Positions 1-5,638 of a stretch of 5,638 bases of DNA are shown piece after piece. Position 1 is the first letter of the stretch, and every line of letters begins with the position of its first letter. The position numbers and the translations under genes are program-made. Under the pieces are notes generated by a model, which had not been told where the DNA came from, made no database searches, and saw nothing but the letters and a program-made list of their open reading frames with translations. Source of the DNA: Puniceicoccales bacterium (lineage in GTDB: Bacteria > Verrucomicrobiota > Verrucomicrobiia > Opitutales > Oceanipulchritudinaceae); the NCBI GenBank assembly GCA_030595525.1, contig JAUVDD010000121.1:1-5638 (forward strand), read 5' to 3'.

Positions 1-45
1 ATTGAGCCTTGAAGGAAAGTAACCGATCGCATCGAGGCAACGGAA

Positions 46-78
46 TTAAATACAATGATCCATCTTGGCAGATGGATC
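46..78 (-). terminator. Possible intrinsic terminator overlapping the cysE stop
   Basis: A perfect 8-bp inverted repeat (GATCCATC at 57-64, GATGGATC at 71-78, 6-base loop) lies in the last codons of cysE. Read on the minus strand, the stem is followed immediately by the T-rich run ATTGTATTTAATT, which contains the TAA stop at 48-46. The order hairpin then T-rich tract fits a Rho-independent terminator for cysE. The stem has only half G/C pairs and the T run is interrupted, so the signal is moderate. The repeat could also be a by-product of codon choice. Confidence 0.4.
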
Positions 79-840
79 GCCGATTACTTCGCCCATGATC
101 TTTGCCGGAACTCCGGCCACGGTGACATGCGGCGGAACGTCTTCAAGGACGACACTTCCTGCACCGACTCGGGCATACTGGCCAATTTCCACATTGCCGA
201 GGATTTTGGCACCTGCTCCGATCAGCACTCCATGGCGAACCTTCGGGTGACGATCTCCCTTTTCCTTGCCGGTACCACCGAGGGTAACCTCATGCAGGAT
301 GGATACATGGTCTTCCACAACGGCGGTTTCACCAATCACGATGCTGGTTGCATGGTCAAACAGGACTCCCGCTCCGATTTTAGCCGCTGGATGGATGTCC
401 ACACCGAATACCTGGGAGATGATGCTTTGCAAATAAAGGGCCATTTCCTTTCGATCCTGTTTCCACAATTCATGACCAATGCGGTAGGCGGTCAGTGCTT
501 GGAAACCTTTAAAATACAAGACAGGTGACAGGTACCCATTGGAAGCCGGGTCACGCTGATCGATTGCCGCGATATCACGGCGAGCGTTTTCGCCAATGTA
601 GGCGTTCGATTTGAGAACATCCTCGAAGAGGTCATGCATATGGGGTTCGGAAAGGGCATAATGTCCGAGTTTTCTCGATATGCGATGTGCCAGGCTGGCT
701 TCGAGGCTGTCGCAATTCAGAATACTATCATGTATCAACTCGGCGAGAACGGGCTCTTTTCTGGCCGCCTCTTCCGCTTCTTCCAGTAGTTTCGTCCAGA
801 CGGGATCGCCGCCTGCTGTTGGTGAGGATGGATTTAGCAT
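46..840 (-). CDS. cysE: Serine O-acetyltransferase CysE
   Basis: This cytoplasmic enzyme transfers acetyl from acetyl-CoA to L-serine to give O-acetylserine, the first committed step of cysteine synthesis. The 264-residue protein is close to the E. coli length (about 273). An N-terminal helical SATase domain (roughly 10-120) is followed by a left-handed beta-helix of hexapeptide repeats (roughly 148-245). Family residues are visible: D97 in RDP, D148 in VDIHPAAKIG, catalytic H163 in DHAT, and H198 in GDRHPK. The chain ends in isoleucine (DHCI); in known CysE proteins a C-terminal Ile inserts into the CysK active site to form the cysteine synthase complex, so I infer the same here. The ATG at 840 is supported by an AGGA Shine-Dalgarno at 846-849 (complement), 5 bases upstream. 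It is divergent from the ABC operon and has no cys-gene neighbour in view. Feedback inhibition by cysteine is expected from the family, not shown by the sequence. Confidence 0.97.
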   Translation of the reverse strand: MLNPSSPTAGGDPVWTKLLEEAEEAARKEPVLAELIHDSILNCDSLEASLAHRISRKLGHYALSEPHMHDLFEDVLKSNAYIGENARRDIAAIDQRDPASNGYLSPVLYFKGFQALTAYRIGHELWKQDRKEMALYLQSIISQVFGVDIHPAAKIGAGVLFDHATSIVIGETAVVEDHVSILHEVTLGGTGKEKGDRHPKVRHGVLIGAGAKILGNVEIGQYARVGAGSVVLEDVPPHVTVAGVPAKIMGEVIGDPSAKMDHCI

Positions 841-951
841 TGGATTCCTGGTTTCGATGATAGTATTTCTCAGTTATCTTCCCGTGGCAAAATTTTTTGC
901 AAAAAGATTGGATGGTCATCCGGGAAATTAATCTCCAATGTCCGCCCATCG
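841..951. promoter_or_regulatory. Divergent intergenic region of cysE and the ABC operon, with palindromes
   Basis: These 111 bases must carry the promoters for both divergent units. Three symmetric elements are visible: GCAAAA-TT-TTTTGC (887-900), the perfect 12-bp palindrome TTTTTGCAAAAA (894-905) that overlaps it, and GGATG-GT-CATCC (910-921). For cysE a possible minus-strand promoter is TTGCCA, a long 19-base spacer, then TACTAT, ending near 861. No convincing sigma-70 pair is seen for the plus strand; TAATCT at 929-934 is a weak -10 candidate. The symmetric elements could be operator sites, but no regulator is identifiable in the window. Confidence 0.4.
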
Positions 952-955
952 ATGA
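938..955 (+). other. Possible 5-codon upstream ORF overlapping the ABC ATPase start
   Basis: ATG at 938 opens a five-codon frame (M-S-A-H-R) whose TGA stop at 953-955 overlaps the ATG of the ABC ATPase gene (952-954) in an ATGA arrangement typical of translational coupling. The ATPase start itself has no recognisable Shine-Dalgarno, whereas GGGAAA at 922-927 sits about 10 bases before the small ORF. This is suggestive only; an ORF this short arises easily by chance. Confidence 0.2.
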
Positions 956-1872
956 TTGAAATCAATCAAGTCACCAAGCAATTCCGCGAACATCTGGCAG
1001 TCGATCGCTTCGACCTGTCGGTGCCGGAAGGCAGCATTTTCGGATTTATCGGACCCAACGGTTCGGGCAAGACGACGACTTTGCGGATGATTCTACGGAT
1101 TATTGAGCCGGATTCCGGGACTATCGAGGTTTTTGGCAGACCACATCATATTACAGCCAATAACTCGATCGGGTATTTGCCGGAGGAGCGGGGACTCTAC
1201 CGGAAAATGACAGTGATGCGGCAGTTGATCTATTTTGGTAAGCTCAAGGGCCTGAGCAAGAGTCAGGCGATGGATGCAGCCAACGAATGGCTCAAGCGGT
1301 TGGACCTGGTTGACTGGAAGGACAAGAAACTGGAAACCCTGTCAAAGGGAATGAGCCAGAAAATCCAGTTTATCGCCACCGTACTGGCCCGACCACGGTT
1401 GTTGATTCTGGACGAGCCATTTACCGGACTGGATCCGGTTAATTTGGATGTGATCAGGCAGGCACTACTGGACCTGCAGCGTTCTGGAACGACGCTTTTG
1501 TTCTCTACGCACGACATGCACATGGCGGAGGAGATGTGCGATCATATCTGCATGATCTACAAGGGCAAAAAGGTGCTCGATGGGTCACTGAACAGAATTC
1601 AGGCTGATTATGGTGAGGACACGCTTAAATTCCGGTTCAGGAATGCAGTACACTTAAGTGCGGAGGATCTCCCGGGAGTGACGCACCTGAAGAATTTGGG
1701 CCGCTTTTGGGAGGCCCGTCATGGGGGAGATTCCCACAAGATTCTGAAGGCCGCGGTTGGCTTGGGAGAACTGGAACATTTCGAAGTGGTTCATCCTTCA
1801 CTGCACGACATTTTTGTACGGATTGCCCAACCGGATCAGGTTATTGATGCACAGGAGGTGGATCATGCGTAA
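952..1872 (+). CDS. ABC transporter ATP-binding protein (YhaQ/NatA-like)
   Basis: This is the cytoplasmic ATPase of an ABC-2 type exporter, powering the permease encoded directly downstream. The nucleotide-binding domain covers roughly residues 1-210 of 306. Walker A is GPNGSGKTT (34-42). The Q-loop region is GYLPEERGLY (74-83), with Glu where many ABC ATPases have Gln, as is usual in this subfamily. The signature is LSKGM (130-134) in place of LSGGQ, also typical of the group. Walker B is LLILDEP (150-156), the D-loop GLDP (159-162) and the switch histidine H187 in STHD. The remaining C-terminal part (about 220-297) matches in position the DUF4162 accessory domain of YhaQ-type ATPases. The start at 952 gives the normal N-terminus (MIEINQVTKQF) but lacks a clear Shine-Dalgarno. 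The substrate cannot be read from the sequence; sodium, drug or peptide export are all known among relatives. Confidence 0.95.
   Translation: MIEINQVTKQFREHLAVDRFDLSVPEGSIFGFIGPNGSGKTTTLRMILRIIEPDSGTIEVFGRPHHITANNSIGYLPEERGLYRKMTVMRQLIYFGKLKGLSKSQAMDAANEWLKRLDLVDWKDKKLETLSKGMSQKIQFIATVLARPRLLILDEPFTGLDPVNLDVIRQALLDLQRSGTTLLFSTHDMHMAEEMCDHICMIYKGKKVLDGSLNRIQADYGEDTLKFRFRNAVHLSAEDLPGVTHLKNLGRFWEARHGGDSHKILKAAVGLGELEHFEVVHPSLHDIFVRIAQPDQVIDAQEVDHA
1853..1859 (+). promoter_or_regulatory. Strong Shine-Dalgarno for the ABC permease
   Basis: AGGAGGT lies inside the last codons of the ATPase gene, 5 bases before the ATG at 1865. It is an almost perfect anti-16S match and decides the permease start: the reading frame stays open back to 1757, but that extension lies wholly inside the ATPase coding sequence. 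The ATPase gene at the head of the operon has no comparable site. Confidence 0.85.
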
Positions 1873-3178
1873 GATTATTGCGATAGCTGTGACCGAATAC
1901 CGGTCCATTGTACTGACCAAATCATTCCTTTTCAGCTTGCTGATCCCGTTTCTTCTTTATGGTGGAATGATTTTTGCGGGCATATTCCTCGGGGACAAAA
2001 CCGATTTGGAAGACCGGACCCTCGTCCTGGTTGACCGCACCGGTGTCTTGCTCGATCCATTGACCGAAGCCAACAAGGAACGCAATCGCAGCAGCTCGGT
2101 CATGAAAGAGGGTAAACAGGTCGGACCAAAATTTGTCATCGAATCGTATGGAGAGATGTCCCTTCCTGAAACCAATGAGCTATTGGTTGAGCTGAGTGAC
2201 AAAGTCAGGGACGGAGAGATTTTCGCCTTTGCAATTATTGGCGGCGACTATCCCGATCCAGAAGGAGGAGAGGACGATTACCTGCATTACTATTCCAACA
2301 GTCCCACCTTCAACCGGTTACCAGACTGGCTGAGTCGGACGGTTAAGGACCAGATTGAAGACCAGCGCTTTAAAGATGCGGGATATGACCAGAAAGAGAT
2401 CAGCATTCTGACCAGTCACAACCAATTGGAGCGATTCAACTTGGCGGAAGTTGACGAGGAGGGGAACCTTATCGAACCAGAGGAGGAAAGCCAGATCGCC
2501 GCGTTCCTGATTCCTGTCGGATTGGTGATGTTGTTGTTCATCTCTATCCAGATGAGCACGCCGGTGCTTTTGAATTCGGTAATCGAAGAAAAAATGCAGC
2601 GTATTGCGGAGGTACTGCTATCGAGTGTGACCCCTCTCCAGTTGTTATGGGGAAAGCTGGTTGCGGGTGTCGGGGTCGGGTTGACCTTCAGTACGGTATA
2701 TCTGATCAGTTTATCCTTCAGTCTTCGCTACTTTGAAAAACTGCAGTGGGTTCCACCGGGGACATATATCTGGTTTTTCATTTTCCTGCTGGTGGGACTG
2801 CTGACCTACGGTTCCCTTTTTGCCGGACTGAGTTCGGTCTGCCAGGATATCAAGGACTCACAGAACTTTGCCGGAACGATTGTGGTCATCCTGGTGATTC
2901 CATTAATGCTGACGATGGTCACAATTGAGGCCCCCAACGGACCCTTGGCGACAACTCTCAGCCTTATTCCTCCTATTTCAGTGATGACCATGCTGAGTCG
3001 GTTGGCCGTTCCTCCGGGACCACCTGAATGGCAGATCTATTTCTCGTTGGCCATGAATATAATATTCACGACTTGTGTGGTCTGGGGATCCAGTCGCTTG
3101 TTCCGGATAGGAATCCTTTCACAGGGCAAAACACCAACCTGGAAAGAGATCATTCGCTGGATCTTCCAACGAGGGTAG
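1865..3178 (+). CDS. ABC-2 type transporter permease (NatB-like)
   Basis: This is the integral membrane partner of the ATPase just upstream; together they should form an inner-membrane exporter. The 437-residue product begins MRKIIAIAVTEY. One transmembrane segment lies near residues 18-42 (FLFSLLIPFLLYGGMIFAGIF). A large, strongly acidic extracytoplasmic domain follows (about 43-248), and then a cluster of about five hydrophobic segments to the C-terminus. After the second membrane segment the motif EEKMQRIAEVLLSSVTPLQL closely resembles the hallmark cytoplasmic helix of NatB/ABC2_membrane_3 permeases (EEK-x-x-R-x-x-EVLLSS). The gene overlaps the ATPase gene by 8 bases, consistent with coupled translation and fixed stoichiometry. 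There is no periplasmic adaptor or outer-membrane gene next to it, so the substrate is undetermined. Confidence 0.93.
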   Translation: MRKIIAIAVTEYRSIVLTKSFLFSLLIPFLLYGGMIFAGIFLGDKTDLEDRTLVLVDRTGVLLDPLTEANKERNRSSSVMKEGKQVGPKFVIESYGEMSLPETNELLVELSDKVRDGEIFAFAIIGGDYPDPEGGEDDYLHYYSNSPTFNRLPDWLSRTVKDQIEDQRFKDAGYDQKEISILTSHNQLERFNLAEVDEEGNLIEPEEESQIAAFLIPVGLVMLLFISIQMSTPVLLNSVIEEKMQRIAEVLLSSVTPLQLLWGKLVAGVGVGLTFSTVYLISLSFSLRYFEKLQWVPPGTYIWFFIFLLVGLLTYGSLFAGLSSVCQDIKDSQNFAGTIVVILVIPLMLTMVTIEAPNGPLATTLSLIPPISVMTMLSRLAVPPGPPEWQIYFSLAMNIIFTTCVVWGSSRLFRIGILSQGKTPTWKEIIRWIFQRG

Positions 3179-3180
3179 CT

Positions 3181-3756
3181 CTATCTGGCAGATGCCATCC
3201 ACCAAACCGGTCCGGGATTTTCCTCGGTACCTGTTGCGACGTGTTGCACGCATTTCCACGGCGCGGGAAGTTTCATAAAAAAACCTTCAACGGAATCGGC
3301 TTCTTCCTGTGCACCCTTATGTCCGCGGTAGGCAATGACGGACAGTGCGCCATTAGGTTTCAGTAGAAGCAGAGATTCATAAAGGGCGGGCACAGTGGAC
3401 TCCCTGCTGGTGGTGATGTTGTGATCACCGGTTGGAAGGTATCCGAGGTTAAAGCAGATAAGATCGACCTCTCCACGCATGCCGCAGGCAAAGGAATCAC
3501 GAATGCGGGCATGGTCAGCGCGGACCAGGGATACCCGCTCGATTAGGCTAGCATTCTCCAGTCGTGTGCGAGTGGCCAAAATCGCGCACTCCTGAACATC
3601 CATGGCAAATACACGACCCGATTTCGTTACCTGGTCGGCAAGGAATTCCGTATCAAATCCGTTGCCAGCAGTTGCATCAATTGCCCAGCTTCCCGGTTTT
3701 AAATACGGCAACCAGCCTTCGTGGGCGATCTCCGTCAGTGGTTGACGGGTGCTCAT
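3181..3756 (-). CDS. Class I SAM-dependent methyltransferase, YtqB/MnmM-like
   Basis: This predicted cytoplasmic RNA methyltransferase has 191 residues, the usual size for the rRNA_methylase/YtqB family. SAM-binding motif I is IDATAGNGFDT (26-36). The strand after it ends in the acidic residue D53 (VFAMDVQ). The family-specific block FNLGYLPTGDH (102-112) is followed by TTSREST (115-121), and YRGHKG (143-148) comes later. These match the Bacillus YtqB pattern. YtqB has been characterised as MnmM, which methylates nm5(s2)U34 in tRNA; older annotation calls the family an rRNA methylase. Assignment of that exact reaction here is inference. No Shine-Dalgarno is visible before the ATG at 3756. The gene starts 18 bases after the stop of a lipoprotein gene on the same strand, so co-transcription and perhaps coupling are likely. 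Its stop lies 2 bases from that of the convergent permease. Confidence 0.85.
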   Translation of the reverse strand: MSTRQPLTEIAHEGWLPYLKPGSWAIDATAGNGFDTEFLADQVTKSGRVFAMDVQECAILATRTRLENASLIERVSLVRADHARIRDSFACGMRGEVDLICFNLGYLPTGDHNITTSRESTVPALYESLLLLKPNGALSVIAYRGHKGAQEEADSVEGFFMKLPAPWKCVQHVATGTEENPGPVWWMASAR

Positions 3757-3774
3757 ATTAATAAAGTAACTGGA

Positions 3775-4098
3775 TTAGTTGATGGGAGTGAATTCCCAGC
3801 GCTGGTGTTCCTCGTTCCATTTTTGAGTGGTGCCTTCTGGAACATATTCGATGCGGCCGGTCTTAATGTTATATGCCCGTGTAGGTTCCCGGTTCAACAG
3901 GAATTGTTGTTCCTCGCGGTCCTTCTCATTGGCCTTGGTGATCGCACCAAAGTATTCATCGGGGCTCAATTCACCTCTAAGCAATCCACCGGTGGGAGTG
4001 CGGGCCCGCGCGGTGGTTTCACCTGTTTCTGGGTCAACTGAGGATGCACAGGCGGTCAGTAATAAACTCGCCAATAAAAGCATGATTTTCCAGTTCAT
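3775..4098 (-). CDS. Small lipoprotein of unknown function
   Basis: I do not recognise this 107-residue protein. It begins MNWKIMLLLASLLLTACASS, a short lipoprotein signal peptide with lipobox LTAC, so C17 would be lipidated and the mature protein (about 91 residues) anchored to a membrane and exposed to the periplasm or surface. The mature part is hydrophilic: a Thr/Arg-rich linker, then LSPDEYFGAITKANEKD (about 44-60), a basic/acidic helix-like stretch, and a C-terminal part rich in aromatic and charged residues (Y85, W94, W101) that looks beta-forming. The reading frame remains open upstream to a TTG at 4140, but that 14-residue extension would put polar residues ahead of the signal peptide, so the ATG at 4098 is preferred even though it lacks a clear Shine-Dalgarno. 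It precedes the methyltransferase gene by 18 bases and probably shares its transcript. Confidence 0.75.
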   Translation of the reverse strand: MNWKIMLLLASLLLTACASSVDPETGETTARARTPTGGLLRGELSPDEYFGAITKANEKDREEQQFLLNREPTRAYNIKTGRIEYVPEGTTQKWNEEHQRWEFTPIN

Positions 4099-4252
4099 GA
4101 GGGCACTGTAAACGGATTCATTTGATTTGCACAACCGCAATCCATCGATAATCGACCTCTTTTCTATTCAAAAATTGCCTGAGCCGGCATAATTTCTTGC
4201 CCCGGAAGGTAATTTACTCATGTTCGGGCGTCTCTTAAAAAAAGGGAAGAAC
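4099..4252. promoter_or_regulatory. Divergent intergenic region between the lipoprotein gene and aspS
   Basis: These 154 bases separate divergent starts. On the plus strand CATAAT (4188-4193) is a good -10 candidate for aspS, with only a poor -35 (TATTCA, 4165-4170) at 17-base spacing. That would give an untranslated leader of about 50 bases. On the minus strand TTGTGC and TACAGT with an 18-base spacer is a weak promoter candidate that would place the transcript start almost at the lipoprotein ATG. An 11-bp palindrome, TCGAT-A-ATCGA, lies at 4145-4155. No tRNA-like structure, T-box or terminator is seen. Confidence 0.35.
4243..4250 (+). promoter_or_regulatory. Ribosome binding site for aspS at 4253
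   Basis: AGGGAAGA lies directly before the ATG at 4253 and is a moderate Shine-Dalgarno, just downstream of a run of seven A (4237-4243). A competing in-frame ATG at 4220 has GGAAGG (4204-4209) about 10 bases upstream. The start at 4253 is preferred because it yields the conserved AspRS N-terminus (M-K-R-T-H-x-C) without an extension. Confidence 0.6.
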
Positions 4253-5638
4253 ATGAAACGCACACATACATGCAATGCCTTGCGCAAGAGCGACGTCGGA
4301 ACGTCAGTCAAATTGATTGGCTGGGTGGACACCTTGCGCGACCATGGAGGAATCCAATTCGTCGATTTACGGGACCGGACCGGCCTGACTCAGGTTGTCT
4401 TTGATCCGCAACACGCTGCCATAAAGGCGGATCTGCACCATCTCCGTCCCGAATCTGTGATCGAGATCAGTGGCGAAGTCGTAGCCCGTGGAGATGCTGA
4501 AGCGAATAATAAGCTGCCTACGGGCGAAATCGAGGTGGCTGCAGAGAGCCTCCTCATTCATAATGTCTCGGAGACACCACCTTTCCCATTGGAGGATGAA
4601 AAAGCTGAAAGGGTTAGCGAGGACCTGCGCCTGAAGTACCGTTATCTTGATCTGCGTCGTCCGGCTATGTACCGGAGTCTGGAAATCCGCAGCAAAGCTG
4701 CCAAGGCTACCCGTGATTTCCTCGATAGTAAGGATTTTCTTGAAGTGGAAACACCGTGTCTTTTCAAGAGCACCCCTGAGGGCGCCCGTGAGTTTCTTGT
4801 TCCCAGTCGGATTAATCCGGGGAATTTCTATGCGCTGGCCCAGAGCCCGCAGCAGTACAAGCAGATGTTGATGGTGGCGGGAATTGAACGCTATTATCAG
4901 CTGGCCCGTTGTTTCCGCGACGAGGATCTGCGTGCCGACCGCCAACCGGAATTTACCCAGATTGATATTGAGATGTCCTTCATTGATCGAGAGGACATGT
5001 ATGCCCTGGTCGAGGGTCTTGTGGCCAGAATCTGGAAGGATACACTTGGACACGAAGTTCAGATACCATTTCCACGCATGTCCTATCAAGATGCCATGAA
5101 TCAGTATGGTGTCGACAAACCCGACACCCGGTTTGAACTGAAGATTGAAGACTTTTCGGAATGCTTCAGCAAAAGCCAGTTCAAGGTATTCCAGGGAACT
5201 GTGGCCAATGGTGGTGTGGTCAAGGCCTTCAATGCGAAGGGTCTGGGAGATGCCACGCAAGGTGAAATGCGTGATCTGGAAAATGACGCCAAGGCGATGG
5301 GCGCCAAGGGATTAGCCTTTATCCGGGTGAATGCCGAAGGGGAGTGGAAATCCCCGATTCTCAAGTTCTTCAGTGAGGAAGAATTGGCAGAATTGAAGGA
5401 GCGCCTGAATATCGAGACCGGCGACATTGTATTCTTTGCCGCTGCGGATTGGGAACGGGCCTGTGCCATTCTTGGTCGTGTCCGGCTCGATGCCGGCAAG
5501 CTTCTACAGAAGCGTGGCCTGATTAACATTCCGGATGACCAGTTTAACTTCCTGTGGGTAATTGAATTCCCGCTGATGTTGTTTGATGAAGACGAAGGAC
5601 GCTACGTATCAGCTCACCACCCATTCACTTCGCCTGTT
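4253..5638 (+). CDS. aspS: Aspartyl-tRNA synthetase AspS, bacterial type (3' end outside window)
   Basis: AspRS activates aspartate with ATP and charges tRNA-Asp in the cytoplasm. The window holds 462 codons of an enzyme that in bacteria is about 590 residues, so roughly the last 130, including class II motif 3, are missing through the window edge only. An N-terminal OB-fold anticodon-binding domain (about 1-105) contains GWVDTLRDHGGIQF. The catalytic core starts near 140: motif 1 region FLEVETP (162-168), flipping loop STPEGARE (173-180), aspartate-site QSPQQYK (197-203), and motif 2 CFRDEDLRADRQPEFTQID (220-238). The bacterial GAD insertion follows (about 290-420), then HHPFTSP (455-461). 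H31 and A82 occupy positions reported to distinguish non-discriminating AspRS (His and a small residue) from discriminating enzymes (Leu and Lys), suggesting it may also aspartylate tRNA-Asn. The gene is divergent from the lipoprotein-methyltransferase pair. Confidence 0.97.
   Translation, partial: MKRTHTCNALRKSDVGTSVKLIGWVDTLRDHGGIQFVDLRDRTGLTQVVFDPQHAAIKADLHHLRPESVIEISGEVVARGDAEANNKLPTGEIEVAAESLLIHNVSETPPFPLEDEKAERVSEDLRLKYRYLDLRRPAMYRSLEIRSKAAKATRDFLDSKDFLEVETPCLFKSTPEGAREFLVPSRINPGNFYALAQSPQQYKQMLMVAGIERYYQLARCFRDEDLRADRQPEFTQIDIEMSFIDREDMYALVEGLVARIWKDTLGHEVQIPFPRMSYQDAMNQYGVDKPDTRFELKIEDFSECFSKSQFKVFQGTVANGGVVKAFNAKGLGDATQGEMRDLENDAKAMGAKGLAFIRVNAEGEWKSPILKFFSEEELAELKERLNIETGDIVFFAAADWERACAILGRVRLDAGKLLQKRGLINIPDDQFNFLWVIEFPLMLFDEDEGRYVSAHHPFTSPV

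Noticed and set aside
55..528. 157-codon open frame on the plus strand
   Set aside because: It is antisense to the conserved catalytic half of cysE, with no recognisable motif and no independent ribosome binding evidence.
1757..1864. 36-codon upstream extension of the permease frame
   Set aside because: It overlaps the end of the ATPase gene, adds a sequence unlike the family, and the AGGAGGT at 1853-1859 points clearly to the ATG at 1865.
3147..3164. AGATC/GATCT inverted repeat near the permease 3' end as a terminator
   Set aside because: It has only a 5-bp stem with an 8-base loop, no following T tract, and lies inside the coding sequence.
4099..4140. TTG-initiated extension of the lipoprotein
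   Set aside because: It would place a polar stretch before the signal peptide; the ATG at 4098 gives a standard lipoprotein N-terminus.
4367..5260. 297-codon open frame on the minus strand
   Set aside because: It lies entirely antisense to aspS, whose family identity is certain along its whole length. The translation shows no recognisable domain, so it is a codon-bias shadow.
5101..5529. 142-codon open frame on the minus strand
   Set aside because: It is antisense to the GAD-domain part of aspS; the Ser/Arg/Leu-rich translation is typical of a shadow frame.
1..5638. Mobile elements, CRISPR arrays, defence genes, rRNA or tRNA genes
   Set aside because: I found no direct repeat arrays, terminal inverted repeats, transposase or integrase motifs, or cloverleaf-like segments. 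The window is filled by six ordinary genes.

Overview
The window looks like an ordinary housekeeping stretch of a bacterial chromosome. It has moderate GC, densely packed genes on both strands, and no mobile-element, phage, CRISPR or RNA-gene signatures. The proteins are of Gram-negative type: a CysE serine acetyltransferase with the enterobacterial-style N-terminal domain, a lipoprotein signal peptide, and a bacterial-type AspRS with a non-discriminating signature. My best guess is a free-living Gram-negative such as a Verrucomicrobiota/Opitutae-like organism. This rests on general protein character and gene mix, not on a marker gene, so it should be held loosely.

Layout from left to right. 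(1) A cysE gene for serine O-acetyltransferase lies on the minus strand (46-840); a hairpin followed by a T-rich tract overlaps its stop codon. (2) A 111-base divergent intergenic region (841-951) contains three palindromes. (3) A two-gene plus-strand operon follows: a YhaQ/NatA-like ABC ATPase (952-1872) and its NatB-like ABC-2 permease (1865-3178), overlapping by 8 bases with a strong Shine-Dalgarno inside the first gene. (4) A minus-strand pair runs towards it: a small lipoprotein (4098-3775) followed 18 bases later by a YtqB/MnmM-like class I methyltransferase (3756-3181), whose stop codon is only 2 bases from that of the permease. (5) A second divergent intergenic region (4099-4252) leads into aspS on the plus strand (4253 to the window edge). 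aspS is cut off by the window after 462 codons, before class II motif 3.

Functionally the window covers cysteine biosynthesis (CysE makes O-acetylserine, and its C-terminal isoleucine suggests docking to CysK), an ABC exporter of unknown substrate, and translation (aspartyl-tRNA synthetase, and a methyltransferase whose best-characterised relatives modify the tRNA wobble uridine). I see no strong case for a novel multi-gene system. The most checkable points are the non-discriminating AspRS signature (H31/A82), the choice between two in-frame aspS starts, the palindromes and the 5-codon upstream ORF between cysE and the ABC operon, and the unrecognised small lipoprotein paired with the methyltransferase.
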